Counted from the stretch's first letter, positions 35,523 to 44,393 are shown. The stretch: 44,430 bases of DNA from CAJXNP01 sp050305935 (GCA_050305935.1 JBNLGG010000035.1:1-44430); one strand, 5' to 3'. Notes: generated by a model not told the origin, from the sequence alone. Translations and numbers: made by a program.

Positions 35523-35554
35523 CAAAGGTAAAAAGAATCACTAAACGCCATCAA
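35523..35554 (-). promoter_or_regulatory. Promoter of the M48 protease-MATE unit
   Basis: On the minus strand TTG (35552-35554) is followed after 21 bases by TACCTTTG (35523-35530), an exact match to TAnnTTTG. It lies 21 bases before the ATG. Confidence 0.8.
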
Positions 35555-35627
35555 TTATCTTCTTCATTTTAAACTCTCTCACCCTTCCCTATTCCAACCT
35601 TTTTATACGATAAAGGGTCTGGTAAAT

Positions 35628-36047
35628 ATGAAAAAGATACTAATTGCATTTCTGCTAATACCCTTATTTATTGCTTGCGAAGAAGAAAGTCCTGTTACCA
35701 ATAGTGAGATCTATGGAACATGGAAATGGGTGTCTTCAAACGGAGGAATTGCCGGATGGACATTAACCCCCGGGTCTACCGGAAACAGTGAGTTTATTGT
35801 CATCGCCGAAGGTGGAACCTACAGCAAGATCGTCAATGATACACTGACCCTTTCGACCAAATTTTCGGTGACAGAAGGGGAAACAATTTATGGCACGAAC
35901 CCATACCAGGTAATGCGCTTTGAAGAAGGAGCTGAAGATCAGGCCATTCTAAATCTCAAAAATGACACCCTGGTACTAGGCGAAAATTGCTATGATTGCT
36001 ATGTCCACACCTTCACAAGGTATAACTCTCTTGTGACTTGTTATTAG
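35628..36047 (+). CDS. Small lipoprotein, lipocalin-like
   Basis: The 139-residue protein has a lipoprotein signal (MKKILIAFLLIPLFIAC, Cys17). The mature part begins with an acidic spacer, then IYGTWKWVSSNGG, a motif of the short lipocalin-like domains common in Bacteroidota, followed by alternating beta strands. Three more cysteines near the C terminus (NCYDCY and the final TCY) could form a disulfide. It is monocistronic, divergent from the M48 gene, with a terminator behind. Ligand and role are unknown. Confidence 0.83.
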   Translation: MKKILIAFLLIPLFIACEEESPVTNSEIYGTWKWVSSNGGIAGWTLTPGSTGNSEFIVIAEGGTYSKIVNDTLTLSTKFSVTEGETIYGTNPYQVMRFEEGAEDQAILNLKNDTLVLGENCYDCYVHTFTRYNSLVTCY

Positions 36048-36103
36048 GGTTTTAATTAATATTGGTCCGTTTCGGATATTGGATGTCACAGAAATCAATA
36101 TCT

Positions 36104-36137
36104 GGGTAGAAGCCTTCTCTACCTGGGTTTTTATTTT
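36104..36137 (+). terminator. Terminator of the small lipoprotein gene
   Basis: GGTAGA (36105-36110) pairs with TCTACC (36118-36123) around a 7-base loop, with one further G-T pair, followed by a T-rich tract from 36128. Confidence 0.75.
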
Positions 36138-36193
36138 TTAATACAGTTTTTTTAGTCCCGCCAAACATCCCTTTCCATCCTTTTACGGAACCA

Positions 36194-36499
36194 TCACTTC
36201 AACGACCTGATCCACTCGGCTATCTTGGTCGCTTCGGCTTTTGGTACCTGGGGCATGAGGGTTATCGGCACCGGGTAGTCTTGCCGGTTTTGTGGTTTTG
36301 GGTTGTAAACCAAATCAACAATTTCAGTTACACTGTAGTTCCTCTTGGCAATTTCCTTGTATGGTGGCTCCACCAGTCTGTTTTCAGGATGATGGCAGGC
36401 AAGTATTTTCTATCAAAAGCAGTTCAATCTCAGTTTGCCTGGCTTTTATTACCTGCAAAAAAGCAAGACCAGGATGGAAAATATTAAGTTGTTCTTCAT
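36194..36499 (-). pseudogene. Decayed class I c-type cytochrome gene
   Basis: This is the main content of an otherwise gene-free 625-base stretch (36048-36672). From an ATG at 36499 the frame reads a signal peptide (MKNNLIFSILVLLF) and then meets TAA at a T6 run. A second frame continues with TEIELLLIENTCLP. The first frame then resumes at about 36402 with CHHPENRLVEPPYKEIA and runs to a TGA at 36194-36196. The last part, with LMPQVPKAEATKIAEWIRSL, is the axial-Met end of a small secreted cytochrome c. One lost T plus a 5-base loss between CCTG repeats in the CxxCH motif would explain both breaks (net six bases, total 306). Sequencing error is possible but fits the 5-base loss poorly. Confidence 0.7.
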
Positions 36500-36672
36500 T
36501 CAATGATAATTTTGATCACTATATCCTCTCTCAATTTACTTAATTAAAAATAATCAATTGGGTATAAAAGGTTTTATTTATAAAGCAACTTAGGCTACTT
36601 TTAGTGGTATTTTCATTGATCATTTCAGTGAAAAATTATGCATGGCTATATCTTGTTCAATAACTAATTTTA

Positions 36673-38418
36673 ATGACCATTAACGATCCTACCCTGATGA
36701 ATAAGAAGAAATTGAGAAGTACAGAATGGTTTGGTACCACCGATAAAATGGGTTTTGTCCACCGAAGTTGGATGAGAAACCGGGGAATTCCCGATCACGA
36801 ATTTGACGGACGGCCTGTGATAGGCATTTGCAATACCTGGTCGGAACTGACTCCCTGTAATGCCCATTTCCGGGATTTTGCCGAAGTGATAAAAAGGGGT
36901 ATATATGAAGCTGGAGGTTTTCCCGTAGAATTTCCAGCTATGTCACTGGGCGAAACCATCGTCAAGCCGACCGCCATGCTGTTCCGCAACTTGGCAAGTA
37001 TGGACGTCGAAGAATCCATTCGTGCTAATCCCATCGATGGAGTGATCCTGATGACCGGTTGCGATAAGACTACACCCTCACTGGTTATGGGCGCCGCCAG
37101 CGTGGGGCTCCCAACCATCGTGATGCCGGGGGGGGCCATGCTCAATGGAAAATGGAAAGGGGAAGAAATTGGTTCCGGTACTCACACCTGGATTTTTGAT
37201 GAAGCTTATCGCACGGGTAAAATGACACGGGAAGATCTTTTTCATGCAGAGTCCTGCATGTCGAGAAGCCAGGGCCACTGCATGACGATGGGCACAGCCT
37301 CCACGATGGCCTGCATGGTGGAAGCGCTTGGATTGACACTTCCTGGCGTGGCGGCAATACCAGCCGCTGACTCAAGAAAGAAAGTAGCCGCTCACATGAC
37401 GGGCATCCGCATCGTGGAGATGGTCAAAGAAAACCTGACCATTGATAAAATTCTTACCAGACAAGCATTCGAAAACGCAATAGTCGTAAATGCCGCCGTC
37501 GGAGGCTCCACAAACCTGATCATACATATGCTAGCCATAGCTGGCAGGTTGGGAGTAAAACTGGAATTGGACGATTTCGATAAGCTGGGTAGCCGAATTC
37601 CTTTATTGCTTAATCTGATGCCTTCCGGCAAGTACCTGATGGAGGACTTCTACTACGCGGGAGGGCTCCCTGTTATCATCAAAGAACTTTCACACCTTCT
37701 TCATAAAAGTGCGATTTCCGTTAATGGGAAATCAATCGTCAAAAACTCAGAAAAAGCTGAATGCTACAACAAGGATGTCATTTCCACTTTTAAAGAACCA
37801 TTTAAAAAAGAGGCTGGAATTGCCGTACTGAAAGGAAACCTTAGCGAGAATGGTTGTGTGATAAAACCTTCTGCCGCTACACCGGCACTGATGAAGCACC
37901 GGGGAAAAGCAGTAGTATTTGAAACTGTGGAAGACTATCATCATCGCATTGAGGATCCTGATCTGGATATTGATGAAAACAGTGTCATGGTCTTAAAAAA
38001 TGTGGGGCCGAAGGGGTATCCAGGAATGCCCGAAGTGGGTAATATGGGATTGCCTACCAAGCTGCTTCAAAAAGGAGTGAAGGACATGGTACGCATTTCA
38101 GACGGACGAATGAGCGGAACTGCCTACGGAACGGTCGTTTTGCACGTGTCGCCCGAGTCTGCTACGGGTGGCCCCTTGGCATTGGTAAAAAATGGGGATT
38201 TTATTGAGCTTGACGTAGAAAACCGAAAGATCCACCTGGATGTTTCAGATGAAGAACTTGAGAAACGGAGAAAAGAATGGAAGCCAATTTTGTTGGAGGA
38301 ATCCAAACGCGGCTATGCAAGTCTTTACATCAAGCACGTGCAACAGGCGCATGAAGGCTGTGATTTTGATTTCCTGGTTGGTAACTCGGGATCAATAGTG
38401 ACGAGGGATTCACATTGA
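36673..38418 (+). CDS. IlvD/Edd family dehydratase, closest to L-arabinonate (sugar-acid) dehydratases
   Basis: The 581-residue enzyme dehydrates a 2,3-dihydroxy acid using an iron-sulfur cluster and Mg2+. The three cluster cysteines are Cys62 (SELTPCNAHF), Cys130 (TGCDKTTPS) and Cys203 (GHCMTMGTAST), spaced as in [2Fe-2S] pentonate dehydratases. The start LRSTEWFG-DKMGF-RSWM and the RISDGRMSGTAYGTVVLH block also match that sugar-acid subgroup better than the branched-chain IlvD. The neighbouring GH5 and GH3 genes support a role in sugar catabolism. Two starts are possible, 36673 and 36697. A branched-chain role is not excluded, but no ilv genes are nearby. Confidence 0.85.
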   Translation: MTINDPTLMNKKKLRSTEWFGTTDKMGFVHRSWMRNRGIPDHEFDGRPVIGICNTWSELTPCNAHFRDFAEVIKRGIYEAGGFPVEFPAMSLGETIVKPTAMLFRNLASMDVEESIRANPIDGVILMTGCDKTTPSLVMGAASVGLPTIVMPGGAMLNGKWKGEEIGSGTHTWIFDEAYRTGKMTREDLFHAESCMSRSQGHCMTMGTASTMACMVEALGLTLPGVAAIPAADSRKKVAAHMTGIRIVEMVKENLTIDKILTRQAFENAIVVNAAVGGSTNLIIHMLAIAGRLGVKLELDDFDKLGSRIPLLLNLMPSGKYLMEDFYYAGGLPVIIKELSHLLHKSAISVNGKSIVKNSEKAECYNKDVISTFKEPFKKEAGIAVLKGNLSENGCVIKPSAATPALMKHRGKAVVFETVEDYHHRIEDPDLDIDENSVMVLKNVGPKGYPGMPEVGNMGLPTKLLQKGVKDMVRISDGRMSGTAYGTVVLHVSPESATGGPLALVKNGDFIELDVENRKIHLDVSDEELEKRRKEWKPILLEESKRGYASLYIKHVQQAHEGCDFDFLVGNSGSIVTRDSH

Positions 38419-38469
38419 TGGGCCGTTGTCGGTTAATTCATGTCGTGATTCAGGGTCATGGCATGATTA

Positions 38470-39507
38470 TTAGTGGCACCCATCCTTAATAAGCAAAAAT
38501 GAATTCCTCTTCGAGGTGTTTTTAATACTATTCGGATCTGTAACGGCTACTTCAAGTCCCCAGCTATGCAATCCATCGAAATTGCCTGGTCGTTGATTGT
38601 TGGTCATGTCCATTAACTCACAGTTGCTGTTGTTTACTAATCCCCAGGACCAGCTAAGCCAGCCGATCTCGTTTTTTTGACATTGGCTCATGACGGTGAC
38701 AACGTCAATATATTTTTTGCACTCTGGTCCTATTGGCCCAAATTCCCCGACTATCAGCGGCAGATTCATTTCGACGGATTCTTTAATTTCCTTGATAATC
38801 CGATCCTTCGAACCGTCTTCTTCTGCCCACCACATGTGCACGGAAAACAAGAGATTTTTTTCGGGATCTTTTTCCATCAAATAAGGCCCGGTTGCCTGTA
38901 AAATATTGACCTCCTGGCCCCATCCCGACGCGTCAATGATGAGAGGTAATTTCAAACCGACATTCCTGATACTCGTTATTGCTTTTTCGTAGCCTTCTTT
39001 AAACTGGCCTTCCGTAACAGAATGGTCGCCGCATTCATTGGCAATATTTAACAACAAATATTTCTCATGCTTTTTGATCACCGCCACCACTTCCGGTTTT
39101 AGCCAATAGTTGACCTGGGCGTCCAGCAGATCCCACTTACCGGTAGCGCCGTGAAGCTCAACAATGGGGATCATTTGGTTGGCGATGCAATTGGCAATGA
39201 TCAGGTCGAGGCGTCGGGCATTTCCCCTTGAATCTTCATCGTCGCTGAGCCAAACTATTCGTACCACATTGGCCCCTGTTTTGGCTATTTCAGGGAATGT
39301 CTTTTTCCCATCGAGATCTTCTGACCAGATGAACATTTCATTGACCCCTCTTAAAATGACTTTTTCGCCACAGGGGTCGTAAAGATGCCTGCCCGCTACA
39401 TGATAAGTGGCTGCTCCTTCTACTCCATCCTTTTTCTTTGAAGTACAGGAAACAGCCACTATTATTAAAAACGATATAATAACATTCAACTGAATTAATA
39501 CTTTCAT
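38470..39507 (-). CDS. Glycoside hydrolase family 5 lipoprotein, beta-mannanase-like (GH5_8 type)
   Basis: The 345-residue protein has a lipoprotein signal (VIISFLIIVAVSC, Cys21) and a GH5 TIM barrel. Aligned from memory, it tracks Bacillus-type GH5_8 endo-beta-1,4-mannanases: LYDPCGEKVILRGVNE, TGANVVRIVW, VELHGATGKWD, LIIDASGWGQ and GWLSWSWG. The acid/base Glu158 (in NIANE) and the nucleophile Glu255 (in VGEFG) are both present. The residue after the acid/base is Cys instead of the usual Trp or Pro, so specificity may differ. It should cleave beta-mannan or a related glycan at the cell surface. The GH3 gene lies 51 bases upstream on the same strand, giving a likely unit. Confidence 0.88.
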   Translation of the reverse strand: MKVLIQLNVIISFLIIVAVSCTSKKKDGVEGAATYHVAGRHLYDPCGEKVILRGVNEMFIWSEDLDGKKTFPEIAKTGANVVRIVWLSDDEDSRGNARRLDLIIANCIANQMIPIVELHGATGKWDLLDAQVNYWLKPEVVAVIKKHEKYLLLNIANECGDHSVTEGQFKEGYEKAITSIRNVGLKLPLIIDASGWGQEVNILQATGPYLMEKDPEKNLLFSVHMWWAEEDGSKDRIIKEIKESVEMNLPLIVGEFGPIGPECKKYIDVVTVMSQCQKNEIGWLSWSWGLVNNSNCELMDMTNNQRPGNFDGLHSWGLEVAVTDPNSIKNTSKRNSFLLIKDGCH

Positions 39508-39558
39508 TCGGAATACCCATTATTCAGAATTGAAAATATTAAATAATTTCTTGCTAAC

Positions 39559-41763
39559 CTATTCTACTACGATGCTCAACTCTGCTTTAATATTTCTTGA
39601 TGATGAACCAATCAAAACTTTATACTCACCCGGTTCGACTACCCAATTCATGGTTGATTCATCAAAATACGCCAGATCTTTCACGGGTATTGACAAACTG
39701 ACCTTGCTTGTCCCCCCCGCTTTCACCATTTCTTTTTCAAAACCTTTCAATTCCCTGGCTGCTTTTTCGACTGATGATTCAACATCCGCAATATACACCT
39801 GCACTACTTCCTTGCCATCCATCGCCCCTGTATTTTTTACCTGAACTGAAACATTGATAACATCGTCCGGTCTATAGCTCTGCTTGTCACTGGTAGCATT
39901 TTGATAATCAAAAGAAGTATAAGACAGTCCATAGCCAAAAGGATACAATGGTTCAACCGATTTGGTATCAAACCACCTGTAGCCAACGAGGATACCCTCC
40001 CCGTAATAAATGGAATCATTTCCGGGAAAACTATTGGTGGCGTGGGCGGGAGAATCTTCCAGTTTTTTTGGCAAGGTAAATGGCAGTTTGCCCGATGGGT
40101 TTACGGCCCCCAATAATACATCAGCAATCGCATTCCCGCCTTCTGAACCATTAAACCATGACCAAACCAAAGCCCTTGTATTTGGCACTACTTCCCTTAA
40201 ATCAAGTGGAGCGCCTGCCACAATTACCACAATGGTATTGGGGTTTACTTCGCTGACTGCCTTGATCAAAGCTTCCTGTCCAAAGGGCAAAGAAATATTT
40301 TTTCTGTCAGCAGCCTCCGATTCAACAGTCCTGTTAGTACCGGCAAAAATAATAGCTGCATCCGCACTTTTTGCCGTTTCCACAGCCACACCGATCAAGG
40401 AGTCATTGACTGAATAGTCCACATCCAGGCCCCAACGCCTGCCTTCAGGATGGATATATTGCTCCTTATAACCTTGTGAAAAGATTACTTTTGTGTTTTC
40501 CCCTAATCTATCTTGCAGGCCTTCAAGTGGTGTTACTTCGTACTTTACCTTCACTCCTGCGCCAAATCCTCCCGAAGCATGTTTATGCGTAGCATTATCT
40601 CCTATGACAGCTATCGTGGTCAATTCATCGCTTTTTAATGGTAGTACATTATCTTCATTTTTTAGCAGTACAATGGATTCTGAGGCAATGTTATAAATAG
40701 CCTGCGAATGCTCAGGTGTATTTAAAGCACCCTTTGCCCTGGTTGAATCTCCCTTTTTAATATTGTACATGACCCGGAGGATATTTTTCACTTTGGCATC
40801 AATATAACTTTCATCTACCACTCCGGCCCTGACCGAGTCGATCAATGGTTGCGCCATGAAAAAATCATTGAAATCCCTGTGCGTTCCCATTTCCACATCA
40901 AGGCCATTTTTTGCGGCCTTCACGGTATTATGTACTGCGCCCCAGTCAGATACAACAATGCCTTTAAATCCCCAATCTTCGCGAAGGACTTTATTTAGCA
41001 TATAGTCATTTTCGCACAAATAGTCGCCACGGAATTTATTGTATGCCCCCATGACAGAATATGCCTGACCATCGACCACAGCAGCCTCGAAGCCAGGCAG
41101 GTAAATTTCCCTCAGCGTTCGCTCGCTGGCAAGTACGTTTAAACTTTCCCGATTGGTCTCCTGATTATTTATGGCATAGTGTTTCACGCAAACTCCCACA
41201 TCCTGCATTTGCACTCCTTTCACATAAGGGACGACCATTTCACCAACCAAAAAGGGGTCTTCAGAAAAGTATTCATAGTTTCTTCCACAAAGCGGGGTAC
41301 GTATAATGTTAGTTGCCGGCGCCAGTAAAATATCCTTATCACGTGCCCGTGCTTCGCTTCCAATGGCTTTCCCGTAGGCAAGTGCCAGGTCACGGTTCCA
41401 ACTTGCCGAAAGGCCTCCGCCAGCCGGAAAGAAAGTAGCCGAGTCGGTGGTCAATCCAAGTGGACGCCAGGACGTTCGTTCGATCTCTTCCCGGACCCCT
41501 AAAGGTCCATCAGCATAAGTCATTTCACTAATACCTAAGCGTTCAACCCCACCAGAAAAAAACATCCCTGTGCCGTGTAGCATCCCCACCTTTTCCTCCA
41601 ATGACATCAACCCGACAAGGCTGTCGATTTTACGTTCGAATTGCAGGTCAAATTGCCAGGAATGGTTTTCTCTAGCTTCCTCCGAATGTTGCGGATTACA
41701 CCCAAAAAATATTGCCGTTGATAGGATGGCTAAGCATACCCCTACCCATTTAATTCTGATCAT
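39559..41763 (-). CDS. Glycoside hydrolase family 3 beta-glucosidase (lipoprotein)
   Basis: The 734-residue protein has a lipoprotein signal (LAILSTAIFFGC, Cys22), then the GH3 N-terminal TIM barrel (about 45-340) with the nucleophile Asp273 in VVSDWGAVH. The C-terminal alpha/beta sandwich (about 370-590) carries the acid/base region TVESEAADR, and a fibronectin-III-like domain (about 630-725) closes the protein. It should remove terminal beta-glucose, or a similar sugar, from oligosaccharides in the periplasm or on the surface. It lies upstream of the GH5 gene in the same orientation, so the two probably cooperate on a mannan or glucomannan. No SusC/SusD pair is present. Confidence 0.94.
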   Translation of the reverse strand: MIRIKWVGVCLAILSTAIFFGCNPQHSEEARENHSWQFDLQFERKIDSLVGLMSLEEKVGMLHGTGMFFSGGVERLGISEMTYADGPLGVREEIERTSWRPLGLTTDSATFFPAGGGLSASWNRDLALAYGKAIGSEARARDKDILLAPATNIIRTPLCGRNYEYFSEDPFLVGEMVVPYVKGVQMQDVGVCVKHYAINNQETNRESLNVLASERTLREIYLPGFEAAVVDGQAYSVMGAYNKFRGDYLCENDYMLNKVLREDWGFKGIVVSDWGAVHNTVKAAKNGLDVEMGTHRDFNDFFMAQPLIDSVRAGVVDESYIDAKVKNILRVMYNIKKGDSTRAKGALNTPEHSQAIYNIASESIVLLKNEDNVLPLKSDELTTIAVIGDNATHKHASGGFGAGVKVKYEVTPLEGLQDRLGENTKVIFSQGYKEQYIHPEGRRWGLDVDYSVNDSLIGVAVETAKSADAAIIFAGTNRTVESEAADRKNISLPFGQEALIKAVSEVNPNTIVVIVAGAPLDLREVVPNTRALVWSWFNGSEGGNAIADVLLGAVNPSGKLPFTLPKKLEDSPAHATNSFPGNDSIYYGEGILVGYRWFDTKSVEPLYPFGYGLSYTSFDYQNATSDKQSYRPDDVINVSVQVKNTGAMDGKEVVQVYIADVESSVEKAARELKGFEKEMVKAGGTSKVSLSIPVKDLAYFDESTMNWVVEPGEYKVLIGSSSRNIKAELSIVVE

Positions 41764-42043
41764 TGTTTGTTAGTTTAAATAGTATGAAAATAAAAACTAT
41801 TAAAAATTTGTATCACTGGAATGTGCATGGCAAAAATGAAAATTATTATTCAATAAAAAATTCAATTTTACAAATGATATAAAGCCTGGAAACATATCAT
41901 CCTTCCTAAAGTAATGTGGGATGAGGATTCATTAACAGTCACCCAAAAAAGGAGTAATGGGGAAAAAAAACAGGGGGTATTAAAAATATAGTGTAATTTA
42001 ATAGGTACAATGAAATTGTTGTGAAAAGTAAAAGATTGATTTT

Positions 42044-42955
42044 ATGCCTACGTGGTTAACAGAATGGTGGGAAAAAATACCGGACTGGGAGTCCAATCTA
42101 TTTCTGTCCGTCCTGATCATTGTGCTCATGTGGATATTGCGGCATTTTGGTCTGAAATTGGTTTTTAAAAACATCAAGGAAGTCAAGGACAGGTATTACT
42201 GGAAAAATGCAGTAAAATATTCTTCCTTTAGTCTCGGCCTCATATTAATCAGCTCCATCTGGATAAGGGAGATCGATTCCTTTGCTACCTTTTTCGGCCT
42301 GGTATCGGCAGGTTTGACCATCGCATTAAAAGACCCCATCGTCAATATTGTGGGATGGCTTTTTATCATCGTCAGAAAGCCTTTTGAGGTAGGCGACCGG
42401 GTGCAAATTGGCGACCATGCCGGCGATGTCATTGACATCAGGGTGTTTCAGTTTACCATCAATGAAATCGGCAATTGGGTGGATGCCGACCAAAGCACCG
42501 GCAGGATCATCCATGTGCCTAACGGTTCTGTATTTACACAACCTCAAACCAACTATACTCAGGGATTTAGCCACATCTGGAATGAGATCGGTGTGCTGGT
42601 CACCTTCGAGAGCAACTGGCAAAAGGCGAAAAGTATTTTACTTCAAATAGCCGACAAGCACTGCGCACATTTCACCGAAAAGGCTGCCAAAAAACTATTG
42701 GATGCCAGTAAAAAGTACATGATTTTTTACAATAACCTGGACCCGATTGTGTACACCGACGTGAAGGACAGTGGTGTCATGCTGACCATGCGATATCTTT
42801 GCGTTCCGACAAAAAGAAGGGGCTCTGCGCATGCGATCTGGGAAGATGTCTTAAATGAATTTGCCAAATGCGACGATATCGACTTCGCCTACCCAACCCA
42901 ACGGATCTACTACAATCTGAAAGAAGGGAAGGACGGCGCCAGAAAGGTAGAATAG
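42044..42955 (+). CDS. MscS-family mechanosensitive channel
   Basis: The 303-residue protein has three TM helices (about 15-35, 60-80, 85-115). The third runs into the conserved pore-lining and beta-domain start: GLTIALKDPIVNIVGWLFIIV, RKPFEVGDRVQIGDHAGDV and VPNGSVFTQPQTNY. MscS channels open under membrane tension to release solutes during osmotic downshock. The C-terminal alpha/beta region is of normal length. Its stop codon directly abuts the stop of the convergent corA gene, so no separate terminator fits between them. Confidence 0.94.
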   Translation: MPTWLTEWWEKIPDWESNLFLSVLIIVLMWILRHFGLKLVFKNIKEVKDRYYWKNAVKYSSFSLGLILISSIWIREIDSFATFFGLVSAGLTIALKDPIVNIVGWLFIIVRKPFEVGDRVQIGDHAGDVIDIRVFQFTINEIGNWVDADQSTGRIIHVPNGSVFTQPQTNYTQGFSHIWNEIGVLVTFESNWQKAKSILLQIADKHCAHFTEKAAKKLLDASKKYMIFYNNLDPIVYTDVKDSGVMLTMRYLCVPTKRRGSAHAIWEDVLNEFAKCDDIDFAYPTQRIYYNLKEGKDGARKVE

Positions 42956-44065
42956 CTATAGCCATCTTTTACGGTAAAAAAACCACACCATCAGGCCACA
43001 AATCAAGCCCATAAGCCCTAGTACCATAAAATACCCGTTCCTGATATGCAGTTCCGGAATGTATTCAAAGTTCATCCCATAAATACCGGCAATAAATGAT
43101 AGAGGAATAAAAACGGTCGACACCAAAGTGAGGACTTTCATGATCTCATTCATTTTATGACTGATGGATGAGAAATAAATATTAGTCAGTCCTTCGAGTG
43201 CCTGGTTTAAACTTTCAAATTCTTCGATCGCATTGCTGCAATTGTTCCTTAAATCCCGGTAATATTTCATGTTTTCCCGGGCGATGAATGTCAATTTATC
43301 GTTGAGGATATTTTCAAGTGCTTCTTTTAGTGGTGCCAATGATTTCTTGATACTAGCCACTGCTTTTTTCTTCGCTTCAATTTTTAGCAATGTCACCTGC
43401 TTCGGATCCTTTAATACTTCTCTTTCCAGTTCAGCGACATCCTCAACCAGAAGGTCGAAGGTTTCAAAGTAATTATCGAGTATGGCATCCAGGAGAAGAT
43501 AAAGCAAGAAGTCACTTTTCTTTTTTCTGACCAATCCTAACCTTTCCCGGATCCTTTTTCTTATATGCTCAAAATGGTCCCCTACTTTTTCCTGAAAAGA
43601 AATAATATAATTTCTACCCATGATAAAGGATAATTGCTCGATGTCAATCTCATCCTCCACCCGCTCCAGCATGGACTTAATGGTAAAAAACAGGTAGTTA
43701 TCGTACTCTTCCACCTTTGGCCGCTGGGTGGTATCCACAATGTGCCTTATTGTGATCCCGTCAAAATTGAAAACCTTTGCAAGGTCCTCGAAAATCTTCA
43801 CATCATGCAATCCATGAAAATTGATCCAGTATACTTTGTCCTCTTCTAGTTTTTTAAAAACTTCAAAGTTTGGCGTCTCCTCATGTATTTTCAGGAAATC
43901 GTAGTCGTATTCATACACCTGGGTGTAGGTATAATCCAGCTTTTTCTCCCCAATGAAAGTAATATCAGCGCTCTTTTTAGAGGCGCTTTTTACATTAGTG
44001 TAAATGAATTTTGGGATTTGAGTAATTGACTTTACACCTTTTTTGACAATCTTGCTCGGGTCCAT
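42956..44065 (-). CDS. corA: Magnesium/cobalt transporter CorA
   Basis: CorA is a pentameric channel for Mg2+ (and Co2+/Ni2+) uptake. The 369-residue protein has a large N-terminal cytoplasmic funnel domain, a long stalk helix and two C-terminal TM helices. The signature GMN is in IAGIYGMNFEYIPEL near residue 330, and the tail WFFYRKRWL is basic as expected. The start is an ATG at 44065. A 17-bp inverted repeat (44102-44118) lies upstream. It converges head-on with the MscS gene with no gap. Confidence 0.96.
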   Translation of the reverse strand: MDPSKIVKKGVKSITQIPKFIYTNVKSASKKSADITFIGEKKLDYTYTQVYEYDYDFLKIHEETPNFEVFKKLEEDKVYWINFHGLHDVKIFEDLAKVFNFDGITIRHIVDTTQRPKVEEYDNYLFFTIKSMLERVEDEIDIEQLSFIMGRNYIISFQEKVGDHFEHIRKRIRERLGLVRKKKSDFLLYLLLDAILDNYFETFDLLVEDVAELEREVLKDPKQVTLLKIEAKKKAVASIKKSLAPLKEALENILNDKLTFIARENMKYYRDLRNNCSNAIEEFESLNQALEGLTNIYFSSISHKMNEIMKVLTLVSTVFIPLSFIAGIYGMNFEYIPELHIRNGYFMVLGLMGLICGLMVWFFYRKRWL

Positions 44066-44101
44066 ACGCGGTAATTCTGTAGTTGAGGAACTATGATTTA
44101 G

Positions 44102-44118
44102 TTTCTTAACTTAAGAAA
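44102..44118. promoter_or_regulatory. Inverted repeat upstream of corA
   Basis: TTTCTTAA-C-TTAAGAAA is a perfect 8-bp inverted repeat with a single central base, 37 bases before the corA ATG. Its symmetry suits a dimeric regulator. No clear -7 element could be placed next to it. Confidence 0.45.
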
Positions 44119-44236
44119 TATCTTCAATTAAGTCATTTGGGAGGGATTTAAATTAGCTGAAAGGTAATATGATTCCAATTCGATGGTTGTCATAATTACC
44201 AATTCAATTTATTACTTGTAAAATGCTAATATAAAG

Positions 44237-44386
44237 ATGTGCTATATTTCTCCACATCCCTTTACTAAATGCAGTCTAAATCATGAAAACCAGATGCTAC
44301 CGCCAAAACCAAACTGCCCCAAAAAGTGTGTCAACACGATAAAAGACATGGGCGCAAAAATGGAATTGGATTACCTAGACCAATAA
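44237..44386 (+). CDS. Possible small cysteine-containing protein (49 or 30 residues)
   Basis: An ATG at 44237 opens a 49-residue frame; an internal ATG at 44294 would give 30 residues (MLPPKPNCPKKCVNTIKDMG, then AKMELDYLDQ). The shorter form contains a CxxxC pair and looks more protein-like. A -7-like TATATTTC at 44243-44250 would start the transcript after the first ATG, favouring the 30-residue form. A strong terminator begins 8 bases after the stop, as expected of a real gene. I do not recognise a family. It could instead be chance sequence before a terminator shared with the next gene. Confidence 0.45.
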   Translation: MCYISPHPFTKCSLNHENQMLPPKPNCPKKCVNTIKDMGAKMELDYLDQ

Positions 44387-44393
44387 AATAAAA

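Noticed and set aside
36281..36543. Open frames on the plus strand between the lipoprotein and the dehydratase
   Set aside because: They are antisense to the cytochrome remnant, which explains the sequence better.
41775..41803. Inverted repeat before the GH3 gene (AATAGT, 12 bases, ACTATT)
   Set aside because: Short arms in very A/T-rich sequence; expected by chance and not placed relative to any promoter.
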